A stretch of 13,188 bases of DNA from Streptococcus panodentis (GCF_017884005.1 NZ_QFAY01000043.1:1-13188); one strand, 5' to 3'; positions 1-6,475 are shown, counted from the first letter of the stretch. Made by a program: numbers and translations. Notes: a model not told the origin generated them from the sequence alone.

Positions 1-161
1 TCAGCTACCGCGTCAAGAGTTTTTTACCAAAACAAAGCGAAACTGAAGGACTTTTTATACGGTATCTTCCAAAAGATGCATCCCTCTGCGGGTGAGGGCA
101 CAGCCATCATGGGAGTCTGTCTCAGCCTCTTTCTTTTCTTTTTTTGACACTCAGTTTTCCT
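1..161. other. left-edge sequence, no supported gene
   Basis: No start-to-stop gene is visible. Plus-strand frames 1, 2 and 3 are open from the edge to stops near positions 147, 46 and 92, so one could be the C-terminal tail of a gene that begins outside the window; I cannot tell which. A small hairpin CCCTC/GAGGG lies near 81-97, and a T-rich tract at 130-145 precedes a TTGACA (144-149) that is too far from the -10 at 185 to be its partner. Confidence 0.4.
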
Positions 162-190
162 TTGTCCAAAATATAGGAAAATGCTATAAT
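162..190 (+). promoter_or_regulatory. promoter of the AIM24-family gene
   Basis: A -35-like TTGTCC (162-167) is followed after 17 bp by TATAAT (185-190), with a TG one base upstream of the -10 (182-183), giving an extended -10. The predicted start of transcription is about 20 bp before the ribosome binding site AAAGGAGG (204-211). Confidence 0.75.
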
Positions 191-219
191 CAAGTCATAA
201 TCAAAAGGAGGCACCGTTT

Positions 220-915
220 ATGCAATTTTCTATGGACAGCAACATGCAGTTTCCTCTGGTGGAACTGTCGCTTCATCAAGGCGAAACGGTCTTTATTCAG
301 CGCGGCAGCATGGTTTACCATACGCCCAATGTGACCCTGAGCACCCAACTCAATGCCAGCGGTTCCGGTTTGGGTCGGTTTGTCAAGGCGGTAGGACGCT
401 CCATGGTTTCGGGTGAGAGTACCTTCATTACTCAGGCTGTGGCCCAGACCAATAACGGCTACCTGGCTTTAGCGCCCGATGCTCCGGGTCAAGTCATTCC
501 GCTTTATCTGGGAGAAAAGCAATACCGGCTTAATGACGGTGCTTTTCTGGCCCTTTCTGGCACGGCTTACTATACGATGGAGCGCCAGTCTGTGGGCAAG
601 GCTCTCTTTGGCGGTCAGGGCGGCTTCTTTGTCATGACCACTCAGGGTCAGGGAACGCTCTTGGCCAATGCCTTTGGCTCTATCAAAAAAATCGAGCTGC
701 ATAACCAAGAAGTGACCATTGACAATGCCCATGTAGTGGCTTGGAGTCAGTCTCTGAACTACAATATCCATCTGGAAAATGGCTTCTGGCAATCTATCGG
801 AACGGGTGAAGGCGTGGTCAACACCTTCCAAGGTACTGGTGAAGTCTATGTTCAGAGCCTCAATCTTCAAACTTTTGCCGGCTCACTCAGCAAGTTCATT
901 CCAAAAGGCTCATAA
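220..915 (+). CDS. AIM24 family protein (TIGR00266-like)
   Basis: A 231-residue soluble protein with no signal peptide or membrane segment. It matches by eye the AIM24/TIGR00266 family of glycine-rich beta-sandwich proteins: an early 'G..V.I..GSMVYH' segment (about residues 21-34), a stretch with LGRFVKAVGRSMVSGES (about 51-67) typical of the family, a central FGGQGGFF segment (about 130-137) and a beta-rich C-terminal half. Bacterial members have no settled function; the yeast namesake acts in mitochondrial inner-membrane organisation, which does not transfer directly. The ATG at 220 is chosen because AAAGGAGG ends 8 bp upstream and a good extended -10 promoter lies just before it. It forms a single-gene unit, closed by the terminator at 920-974. 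Family assignment is confident; function is unknown. Confidence 0.9.
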   Translation: MQFSMDSNMQFPLVELSLHQGETVFIQRGSMVYHTPNVTLSTQLNASGSGLGRFVKAVGRSMVSGESTFITQAVAQTNNGYLALAPDAPGQVIPLYLGEKQYRLNDGAFLALSGTAYYTMERQSVGKALFGGQGGFFVMTTQGQGTLLANAFGSIKKIELHNQEVTIDNAHVVAWSQSLNYNIHLENGFWQSIGTGEGVVNTFQGTGEVYVQSLNLQTFAGSLSKFIPKGS

Positions 916-919
916 TAAG

Positions 920-974
920 AAAACGAGGATAGGTGACCAAGTGAAAAGCTGGTTTTATCTGTCCTCGTTTTTTA
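920..974 (+). terminator. intrinsic terminator after the AIM24-family gene
   Basis: AAAACGAGGA (920-929) pairs perfectly with TCCTCGTTTT (962-971), and the T-run continues to 973. The loop is long (about 32 nt). The arm starts 5 bp after the stop codon. Confidence 0.75.
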
Positions 975-988
975 TGAAAAGCTGACAG

Positions 989-1017
989 CTGACAAATGCC
1001 GAAAAAGATGGTAAGAT
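989..1017 (+). promoter_or_regulatory. possible promoter of the carbonic anhydrase gene
   Basis: CTGACA (989-994) and TAAGAT (1012-1017) are separated by 17 bp. The -35 is good and the -10 weak; GATAAT (1015-1020) is an alternative -10 with a longer spacer. The unit must have its own promoter, because a terminator lies just upstream. Confidence 0.4.
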
Positions 1018-1060
1018 AATAAAAAATCATTTGAATATCAAAGTATCAGCGAGGAAAAGC

Positions 1061-1555
1061 ATGTCGTATTTTGAAAATTTTATGAAGGCCAATCAAGCTT
1101 ATGTTGATCTGCATGGGACGGCCCATCTGCCTATCAAGCCTAAGACCAAGGTGGCCATCGTCACCTGTATGGACTCCCGTCTTCATGTGGCTCAGGCGCT
1201 GGGCCTGGCCTTGGGGGATGCCCACATTCTGCGCAATGCCGGCGGCCGCGTGACCGAGGATGTCATCCGCTCCTTGGTCATTTCCCAGCAGCAGCTGGGG
1301 ACGCGGGAAATCGTGGTTCTGCACCATACAGACTGTGGGGCGCAGACCTTCAAAAATGAAGAGTTTGCAGCTTATCTTCAGCAAGAGCTGGGCGTTGATG
1401 TCAGCAATCAGGACTTCCTGCCCTTTAGAGACGCAGAGGAAAGCGTGCGCGAGGATATGGAGCTGCTGCGGCAGTCACCGCTCATCCCAGCCGATGTGGA
1501 AATCTCGGGTGCGGTTTACGATGTAGATACCGGCCGGATGACAGTTGTGGAGTAA
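1061..1555 (+). CDS. beta-class carbonic anhydrase
   Basis: A 164-residue cytosolic zinc enzyme that interconverts CO2 and bicarbonate, supplying bicarbonate for carboxylations and supporting growth in low CO2. The metal and catalytic residues are visible: the CMDSR motif gives zinc ligand C36 and the D38/R40 dyad, and the HHTDCG motif gives zinc ligands H89 and C92. The arrangement and short length fit the bacterial type with an open active site, like mycobacterial Rv1284. A longer reading from a TTG at 1031 is possible, but the ATG at 1061 has GAGG (1051-1054) 6 bp upstream and begins the family's usual N-terminus (MSYFENF). The gene is clearly GC-richer than the window average and stands alone between two terminators. 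Confidence 0.93.
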   Translation: MSYFENFMKANQAYVDLHGTAHLPIKPKTKVAIVTCMDSRLHVAQALGLALGDAHILRNAGGRVTEDVIRSLVISQQQLGTREIVVLHHTDCGAQTFKNEEFAAYLQQELGVDVSNQDFLPFRDAEESVREDMELLRQSPLIPADVEISGAVYDVDTGRMTVVE

Positions 1556-1561
1556 GGTTTA

Positions 1562-1612
1562 GGGAGCTTCTTTTCTCTGCTGCGCGTCAGCATTGCTCTT
1601 AGCTCCTTTTTT
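1562..1612 (+). terminator. intrinsic terminator after carbonic anhydrase
   Basis: GGAGCT (1563-1568) pairs with AGCTCC (1601-1606), followed by six T residues (1607-1612). The loop contains a second small hairpin, GCTG/CAGC (1579-1591). The structure overlaps the next promoter. Confidence 0.7.
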
Positions 1613-1622
1613 GTGTTAAAAT
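1593..1622 (+). promoter_or_regulatory. promoter of the ABC transporter operon
   Basis: TTGCTC (1593-1598) and TAAAAT (1617-1622) are separated by 18 bp, with a TG (1614-1615) making an extended -10. It sits on the downstream arm of the preceding terminator, about 33 bp before the permease start. Confidence 0.5.
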
Positions 1623-1655
1623 AGGGATACGATTTTAATTAGTTAGGATAACAGT

Positions 1656-2522
1656 ATGATTCTTTCCATCATTTCACAGGGCCTGGTCTGGGCCATTTTG
1701 GGTCTGGGCATTTTTATGACCTTTCGGATTCTGGGCTTCCCGGATATGACCACTGAGGGCTCCTTTCCTTTGGGCGGGGCGGTGGCCGTCACTTTGATTA
1801 CCAAGGGGGTCAATCCTTTTTTGGCAACGGCGGCGGCTGTTGCAGCTGGCTGTGCAGCCGGTCTGGTGACAGGGCTGCTCTATACGAAGGGCAGGATTCC
1901 TACCCTGCTGTCAGGGATTCTGGTCATGACCTCCTGCCACTCGATTATGCTGATGCTCATGGGAAGGGCCAATCTGGGACTCCTTGGTTCCAGCCTTATT
2001 CAGGGCTTTCTGCCTTTTTCCGGAGAAATCAACAATCTCCTGACAGGTCTGATGTTTGTCAGTCTGGTCATTGCAGGCTTGCTCTTTTTTCTTGATACCA
2101 AGCTGGGGCAGGCCTATATCGCGACGGGAGACAATCCTGATATGGCCCGCAGTTTCGGCATCCATACCGGCCGCATGGAGATGATGGGGCTCGTCTTGTC
2201 CAATGGCGTTATTGCTCTGGCGGGGGCACTGATTGCCCAGCAGGAAGGCTATGCGGATGTGTCGCGCGGGATTGGGGTCATCGTGGTCGGGCTGGCCAGC
2301 CTGATTATCGGCGAGGTCCTCTTTAAGAGTCTGACTTTGGCCGAGCGTCTGCTGACCATTGTCGTCGGCGCCATTGCTTATCAGTTTCTCATCTGGGGCG
2401 TCATTGCGCTGGGCTTCAACACCAGCTATCTCCGCCTCTACAGTGCGGTTATCTTGGCTGTCTGCCTCATGATTCCGACCCTTAAAAATAAAGTCTTCAA
2501 AGGAGCCAAGTTAAGCAAATGA
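1656..2522 (+). CDS. ABC transporter permease (BPD_transp_2 type, TrpY-like)
   Basis: A 288-residue integral membrane protein with roughly eight hydrophobic segments spread over the whole length and a short basic C-terminal tail (KNKVFKGAKLSK). The loop 'GQAYIATGDNPDMARSFGI' (about residues 151-169) is the ATPase-contacting region typical of the LivH/RbsC-like permease superfamily. It resembles the streptococcal permeases that partner an ABC_sub_bind-type lipoprotein in the predicted tryptophan transporter TrpXYZ; the substrate is an inference from family recognition. AGGA (1645-1648) lies 7 bp before the ATG. The stop overlaps the ATPase start by 4 bp (ATGA), which indicates translational coupling. 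No gene for a substrate-binding lipoprotein lies beside it: the upstream neighbour is carbonic anhydrase, across a terminator. Confidence 0.88.
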   Translation: MILSIISQGLVWAILGLGIFMTFRILGFPDMTTEGSFPLGGAVAVTLITKGVNPFLATAAAVAAGCAAGLVTGLLYTKGRIPTLLSGILVMTSCHSIMLMLMGRANLGLLGSSLIQGFLPFSGEINNLLTGLMFVSLVIAGLLFFLDTKLGQAYIATGDNPDMARSFGIHTGRMEMMGLVLSNGVIALAGALIAQQEGYADVSRGIGVIVVGLASLIIGEVLFKSLTLAERLLTIVVGAIAYQFLIWGVIALGFNTSYLRLYSAVILAVCLMIPTLKNKVFKGAKLSK

Positions 2523-3277
2523 CAGTCATTGTAGAATTAAAAAATGCCAGCAAAATTGTAGACAGCGGCTTTGATGAAGAAAAGGTCATCTTAAACGATG
2601 TTTCGCTGGAGATTCATGAACACGATTTCATCACCGTTTTGGGCGGCAATGGGGCCGGCAAGTCCACTCTCTTTAATGTCATTGCCGGAACCCTGCCCCT
2701 GACCAGCGGCAGCATCCGGATTCTGGGCGAAGATGTGACCAAGTTTTCGCCGGAAAAGCGGGCCAAGTATCTGGCCCGGGTCTTTCAGGATCCTAAAATG
2801 GGCACGGCTCCCCGCATGACCGTAGCGGAAAACCTCCTCATAGCCAAATTCCGAGGGGAAAAGCGAGGGCTGGTACCCCGTAGGCTCAACAGTTACAGGG
2901 AAGAGTTTCAGGCGACGATTGAGAAAATCGGCAACGGTCTGGACAAGCATCTGGATACGCCGATTGAATACCTTTCGGGCGGGCAACGGCAGGCACTCAG
3001 TCTCCTCATGGCGACCCTCAAGCGGCCGGAGCTGCTGCTGCTGGATGAGCATACCGCGGCGCTGGATCCCAAGACCAGTGTCGCCCTCATGGAGCTGACA
3101 GATGATTTTGTCAGCCGTGACCAGCTGACAGCCCTCATGATTACCCATCACATGGAGGATGCCCTCAAGTACGGCAACCGCCTCATTGTCATGAAGGACG
3201 GCCGAATCATTCAGGACCTCCAGCAAGAGGAAAAAGCCAAGATGACCATCGCCGACTACTATGGCTTGTTTGAATAG
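2519..3277 (+). CDS. ABC transporter ATP-binding protein (TrpZ-like)
   Basis: A 252-residue cytoplasmic nucleotide-binding subunit that powers the preceding permease. All motifs are intact: Walker A GGNGAGKST (residues 42-50), Q-loop Q90, signature LSGGQ (152-156), Walker B LLLLDE (172-177), D-loop ALD (181-183) and switch histidine H210. The start overlaps the permease stop by 4 bp, so the two are almost certainly made together. It is the last gene of the unit; a terminator-like hairpin follows at 3324-3365. The transported compound cannot be read from the sequence; tryptophan or another amino acid is suggested only by resemblance to the TrpXYZ cassette. Confidence 0.92.
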   Translation: MTVIVELKNASKIVDSGFDEEKVILNDVSLEIHEHDFITVLGGNGAGKSTLFNVIAGTLPLTSGSIRILGEDVTKFSPEKRAKYLARVFQDPKMGTAPRMTVAENLLIAKFRGEKRGLVPRRLNSYREEFQATIEKIGNGLDKHLDTPIEYLSGGQRQALSLLMATLKRPELLLLDEHTAALDPKTSVALMELTDDFVSRDQLTALMITHHMEDALKYGNRLIVMKDGRIIQDLQQEEKAKMTIADYYGLFE

Positions 3278-3323
3278 GCTTGCTCAGAGTTTTGTAAAAC
3301 CAAGAGTTAGATCAATAATGCTC

Positions 3324-3365
3324 AAAAGGATCTAGTTCTCTATTATATAGGATTATATCCTTTTT
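3324..3365 (+). terminator. probable terminator of the ABC operon
   Basis: AAAAGGAT (3324-3331) can pair with ATCCTTTT (3357-3364); alternatively a tighter hairpin AGGAT (3349-3353)/ATCCT (3357-3361) forms directly before the T-run 3361-3365. It starts about 47 bp after the ATPase stop. Confidence 0.55.
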
Positions 3366-3390
3366 CTTCAAATTGCCCTAATATATTAAT

Positions 3391-3414
3391 AAAAACCGCA
3401 ATCTAGCGGTTTTT
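3391..3414 (-). terminator. terminator of the candidate small RNA
   Basis: AAAAACCGC (3391-3399) and GCGGTTTTT (3406-3414) form a perfect 9-bp stem with a 6-nt loop. It is T-rich on both strands, so it can work in either direction. The same 24-bp sequence recurs at 3675-3698. Confidence 0.7.
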
Positions 3415-3592
3415 GAGACTGAAGACAAAGTTATCCAAAGTCTTTCCTTAAGTGAGTGCGGACGGTAGCGACTTCCTTCGGAATTCCATACCTAAGATTT
3501 GAGCCTAAAGTCTCAAATCTTCCGAGCGCCTGAAACTAAAGAGTTTCAGGCGCTTTTCTCACAGCGGAAAGACTTGGTTGATCTTTGTTTTA
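3391..3592 (-). ncRNA. candidate structured small RNA
   Basis: Read on the minus strand, a strong extended -10 (TGCTATAAT, 3601-3593) is followed by about 195 nt with no reading frame, rich in nested inverted repeats and ending at an intrinsic terminator. The elements seen are: an outer stem AAGTCTTTCC (about 3437-3446) with GGAAAGACTT (about 3566-3575); an inner GTGAG/CTCAC; a perfect 13-bp hairpin (3525-3537 with 3542-3554, 4-nt loop); a perfect 10-bp hairpin (3494-3503 with 3512-3521); and a small TTCC/GGAA hairpin near 3472-3482. The 3' end is the hairpin at 3391-3414. The asd motif of streptococci, a roughly 170-nt RNA, is one family worth testing, but I cannot confirm it from memory. 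The plus strand could fold similarly; the promoter favours minus. Confidence 0.5.
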
Positions 3593-3601
3593 ATTATAGC
3601 A
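3593..3601 (-). promoter_or_regulatory. extended -10 promoter of the candidate small RNA
   Basis: Read on the minus strand, the sequence is TGCTATAAT, a perfect extended -10. No good -35 hexamer is found at 16-18 bp upstream; instead, the -35 region lies in the long palindrome at 3609-3639. Confidence 0.55.
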
Positions 3602-3608
3602 ATGAGCT

Positions 3609-3639
3609 TTTTCTTAATTCTTTGTAAGAATTAAGAAAA
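3609..3639. repeat. 14-bp perfect inverted repeat (AT-rich)
   Basis: TTTTCTTAATTCTT (3609-3622) and AAGAATTAAGAAAA (3626-3639) are separated by 3 bp, with five T residues following on the plus strand. It could be a weak bidirectional terminator. It could also be an operator, because it covers about -23 to -53 of the minus-strand promoter at 3593-3601. Confidence 0.6.
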
Positions 3640-3674
3640 TTTTTACAAAGAAAATGGAATTTGTCTACGTTCTG

Positions 3675-3699
3675 AAAAACCGCAATCTAGCGGTTTTTT
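3675..3699 (-). terminator. terminator of the Mga-like remnant
   Basis: AAAAACCGC (3675-3683) and GCGGTTTTT (3690-3698) form a perfect 9-bp stem with loop AATCTA. It lies about 20 bp beyond the minus-strand stop at 3719-3721, and has the same sequence as the hairpin at 3391-3414. Confidence 0.75.
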
Positions 3700-3718
3700 G
3701 TTATAAAAATCGTCTAAA

Positions 3719-4276
3719 TCACTCGTCTATTCGAATAAACATCATTGCGTTAAGTAAGGAGATGAGTGCGACCGTATTAATATTATTGGAATAGATCAGT
3801 CTCTTGTTCTCAATAGGAGGAATAATAAAATTAGAAATGATGATATCGTAAGGTGATTCTTTTAAAGAATCGATTGATAGTTCTAATTTATTCCAAACTT
3901 CAAGTTCAAAATTGTTGCTGCAATAATAAGAAAGTGTCTCTGCTACGGATTTAGCATGATACTGATCAAAATTACTCATGACTAAAACCTTTAATTTAGG
4001 TTGATTTTGTAAAAGATTCAGCACTAAATGTTTGCTATGAGTGATAAAAGTATAGGATAGATGGTTGACTTTCATTTGATTACTATAGACATCCAAAGTC
4101 TCTAGATAATGTTCAATCCCTTTTTTAATATCTGAAACAAACTGAGGGAAAATATTTTGAAAGTTCTTGATTGTATTCCCTTTTTGATCAAACAGAATAA
4201 ACTCTGTAGATAGTTCCTGACGGTGCAGATGTGCTGTATTATGCAAATGCCAAATAAGATTGTCCCTGTTGTCTAT
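3719..4276 (-). pseudogene. Mga-family transcription regulator, C-terminal remnant
   Basis: The frame encodes the C-terminal half of an Mga/PRD-type virulence regulator. An 'LIWHLHNT' segment leads into 'FILFDQKGNTIKNFQ' and 'FPQFVSDIKKGIEHYLE', characteristic of the Mga PRD-like domain. An EIIB-like fold follows, with LKVLVMSNFDQYHAKSVAETL and 'YDIIISNF' (roughly the last 95 residues). Intact Mga proteins are about 500 residues with two N-terminal helix-turn-helix domains; none of that is present. The longest in-frame start is a TTG at 4246 (175 residues), but the recognisable family sequence continues upstream of it to about 4276, and the frame stays open to a stop at 4343-4345. That shows a lost 5' end rather than a short gene. 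The low GC is like the neighbouring membrane gene. It probably makes no DNA-binding protein. Confidence 0.75.
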
Positions 4277-4322
4277 TTTAAGATTATAGCTTATTAAACA
4301 AGTGAATTCATTTTTGAATATT

Positions 4323-4907
4323 TTACAATATTTGAAATAAAATTATCCAGATATTCCAAATAACAATTGTAAAAATGTGCATTTTATAATTTAACTTCTT
4401 ACTGTAATATGTAAACATCATCTGCATGCTTCCAATAATAACCCCACTAAATGTGAGAGATAAATTTGGAATTAGGCTGGATAGTGAGATAGTCATTATT
4501 CCTAGAGATAAATCTGATAAATGTAATCTTGAATAAATTTGTAAGATGGTTGTAGATAGTCCGTGTTTCTCAAGTGGTTTTATCCCATTAACTGGATAAA
4601 CCATATTTCCAATTGTCAGTATAATACCTATCCAAGCAAAAATACAATATAGCAAACTAGCAATAATTATTGCTAAGCTAAAATGGTTTCCTTGTTTATA
4701 CGATAAAACGAAGAAAATGATGTAACTACTAAATAAAAATGATGCTATCGCCAATAGCTCATCACACAATTTGAGAATTATTTCATGGGATTTTATCCAT
4801 TTTGCAGTTTCTGTTAAAAATGACATTGATTGTGAGATGTACGCTAAAATAATCCTTGAAATACTTAACATTAAAGTTGATACAATTACAATTAAAGAGA
4901 TACTCAT
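4323..4907 (-). CDS. multi-pass membrane protein of unknown function
   Basis: A protein of about 194 residues that I do not recognise. It is very hydrophobic, with probable membrane segments at about residues 3-23, 46-70, 76-100, 133-167 (possibly two) and 176-194, so five or six in all. Charged residues are few; a short hydrophilic segment with 'NGIKPLEKHGLS' lies near residue 110. The ATG at 4905-4907 is chosen over the TTG at 4920-4922 because an AGG lies about 6 bp before it; neither site is strong. An extended -10 promoter (4948-4943 on the minus strand) lies upstream. The gene is AT-rich compared with the core genes and sits between an Mga remnant and an ICE relic, which suggests acquisition by transfer. 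An immunity or transport role is possible, but nothing in the sequence shows it. Confidence 0.7.
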   Translation of the reverse strand: MSISLIVIVSTLMLSISRIILAYISQSMSFLTETAKWIKSHEIILKLCDELLAIASFLFSSYIIFFVLSYKQGNHFSLAIIIASLLYCIFAWIGIILTIGNMVYPVNGIKPLEKHGLSTTILQIYSRLHLSDLSLGIMTISLSSLIPNLSLTFSGVIIGSMQMMFTYYSKKLNYKMHIFTIVIWNIWIILFQIL

Positions 4908-4942
4908 GTTAAACCTGACCAAACCAATCTTTTAATGATTTT

Positions 4943-4969
4943 ATTATACCATTTTTGCTATTTTGTCGT
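4943..4969 (-). promoter_or_regulatory. promoter of the membrane protein gene
   Basis: Read on the minus strand, TGGTATAAT (4951-4943) is an extended -10 about 36 bp before the ATG. The best -35-like sequence, ACGACA (4969-4964), is at a short 15-bp spacing. Confidence 0.5.
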
Positions 4970-5070
4970 CGATTTTTATTTTTTCAAGGAACGTAGGTTA
5001 TTTGTTATCCTTGTGTTTATGCTTACTAGGCTAGTCATTGGGATAAGAACAGCCTTTTTAGGACTTGTGT

Positions 5071-5190
5071 TAGTTTTAACCCCCCTATTAGTATCGGGAG
5101 GTTAAGCCCTTTTGGGGCGTGCCTAGGGCACACCCCAAAACGCCCGCTTGTCAGCTCGGTCGGGCAGGTCGGACGGGCGCTGCCCTGACC
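5071..5190 (-). other. oriT-like inverted-repeat region of an ICE relic
   Basis: Directly downstream of the FtsK-like gene lies a cluster of inverted repeats in GC-rich DNA. TTAACCCCCC (5076-5085) pairs with GGGAGGTTAA (5096-5105) at 9 of 10 positions. TTTTGGGGCGTGCC (5110-5123) pairs with GGCACACCCCAAAA (5127-5140) at 13 of 14 positions around a 3-nt loop. GCCCG (5142-5146) pairs with CGGGC (5161-5165), and GGGCAG (5162-5167) with CTGCCC (5180-5185). In Tn916/ICESt-type elements the origin of transfer lies between the FtsK-like gene and the MOBT relaxase gene, and has C-runs and hairpins of this kind. Position and structure both fit. No relaxase gene follows, so the site is orphaned. The identification is inferred. 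Confidence 0.6.
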
Positions 5191-5203
5191 TTGACCTTCG
5201 TGC

Positions 5204-6475
5204 CTACGCTGGCTCAGGAGGTGTTTCAAAGTGCTGAAGGACAACTTGCTTATAAGGCAAGTCGGCCTGTTCTTTCTCTGCCACAATTTCCTCCAACAAA
5301 GCAATGTCTGCTTCATCTAGCATAATACGGTTATCCTCTCTTGTGAATGTATAGTCCTGTTCTTCTATGTATTTCACAAGATTTCGTAAAGTTGAAATTG
5401 GAATATTTGATTTCTTGGCAAAGTCATTCAGAGGAAGTAGGGAAGATTCTACTTGTTCAACGGGCAAGTCAGATGATGAAGTTTGTGTGGTCTCTGTTGT
5501 CTCTAATAGTGGGTCATTTAAAACAGCTAGTTTCTTATATTCTTCAAAGAAAGAAAAGCCTTCCTCAAAGGGGACAGTAGGTGAATAAAATTCCCTAGCT
5601 ACCTCCCCACCATTTGCAATATAACCACGACCGAAAATTTCCTCCCCGTCAATTTCATCAATCTTTTTAAAAACTTTATTCGCGTTAGCATCCCCAAACA
5701 TCATTTTATTCCCAACGTCTTCTAAGTGACCAACAGAAATTCGTTTCATAAATTGGTCACGTAAAGACGTTTTGAGGTATTTTCCGTCAGGACGTTGCAT
5801 AGCAACAATCATGATTACCCCAGATTGGCGACCTTTCAAAATCAATTCGGTTAGGTATTCTATAAAGTCTCCAGATGATTGGTAATCTCGCTCTAATTTA
5901 GCAGCTAAGGCTACCAACTCATCAATAACGATAAAACGAGGTTTCAGCCCATAAGCATAATACTTTTTCCCTGCCTGATAATCAGGGTGACTAGTCATGT
6001 AATCATAACGCTTGTCCATTTCCTGCTCAGCAAGCTTTAAACAAGCTAACATTTCTTTTTTATCCCAGTAAACACGACCTTTAAAGACAGGAATCTGTTT
6101 TAATCCGACAAAGTCAGAGCGTTTCGGGTCAAGGATTTCCACATAACCAATTTGAGCTAAAACCCAAATCAGAATCATCAAGAGAACCGTTTTACCGCCA
6201 CCCGTTCCACCACCAATCAGTAAGTGTGGGTGTTTATTGAAATCCCAATAGACATCTTTCATTAGGCGGATTCCCTTATCTGTCATCTTAACATCAAAGA
6301 TAGATAAGCGCCCTGAAAATTGGTCAATGGCAATGGTGTAGGAAACATAGCCTTTGGTGAATTGCTTATTCATAAAGTCTCCGTCAAACATAATTTCAAG
6401 AGGTTTTTCAAGAGCGAGTGACAGATGTTGCTGAATCAACAGGCGAATTTGCTTCAGAGCAATTTGAAAAAGCAA
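5204..6475 (-). CDS. FtsK/SpoIIIE-like conjugation protein, N-terminally truncated (ICE relic)
   Basis: The 423-residue frame is an ICE-type DNA translocase or coupling protein related to Tn916 Orf21. It would pump or couple DNA to the conjugation machinery at the membrane. Walker A GGGTGGGKT is at residues 88-96, Walker B FIVIDE at 181-186 and the family motif MQRPD at 226-230, followed by 'LRDQF'. The N-terminal membrane segments and linker found in full-length relatives (about 460 residues or more) are missing. The TTG at 6475 lies in sequence that also reads as a stress-protein tail on the plus strand, so the first 15-20 residues are probably an artefact of the junction; ATG at 6391 is the next start. 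The C-terminal 90 residues hold a possible helix-turn-helix (DFAKKSNIPISTLRNLVKYI) absent from Orf21 as I recall it. Probably non-functional. Confidence 0.8.
   Translation of the reverse strand: MLFQIALKQIRLLIQQHLSLALEKPLEIMFDGDFMNKQFTKGYVSYTIAIDQFSGRLSIFDVKMTDKGIRLMKDVYWDFNKHPHLLIGGGTGGGKTVLLMILIWVLAQIGYVEILDPKRSDFVGLKQIPVFKGRVYWDKKEMLACLKLAEQEMDKRYDYMTSHPDYQAGKKYYAYGLKPRFIVIDELVALAAKLERDYQSSGDFIEYLTELILKGRQSGVIMIVAMQRPDGKYLKTSLRDQFMKRISVGHLEDVGNKMMFGDANANKVFKKIDEIDGEEIFGRGYIANGGEVAREFYSPTVPFEEGFSFFEEYKKLAVLNDPLLETTETTQTSSSDLPVEQVESSLLPLNDFAKKSNIPISTLRNLVKYIEEQDYTFTREDNRIMLDEADIALLEEIVAEKEQADLPYKQVVLQHFETPPEPA

Noticed and set aside
144..149. Perfect TTGACA upstream of the AIM24-family gene
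   Set aside because: It lies 35 bp from the TATAAT, and no -10 is found at 16-18 bp, so it is probably not used with that promoter.
1031..1060. TTG start 30 bp upstream for carbonic anhydrase
   Set aside because: The ATG at 1061 has a better-placed GAGG site and matches the family N-terminus.
2591..3226. 211-residue open frame on the minus strand inside the ABC ATPase gene
   Set aside because: It is the mirror of a gene with all ABC motifs intact, and has no family resemblance or ribosome binding site.
5035..5325. Overlapping frames on both strands in the GC-rich region beside the FtsK-like gene
   Set aside because: The translations look like low-information GC-rich sequence, overlap the oriT-like repeats and the end of the FtsK-like gene, and match nothing I recognise.
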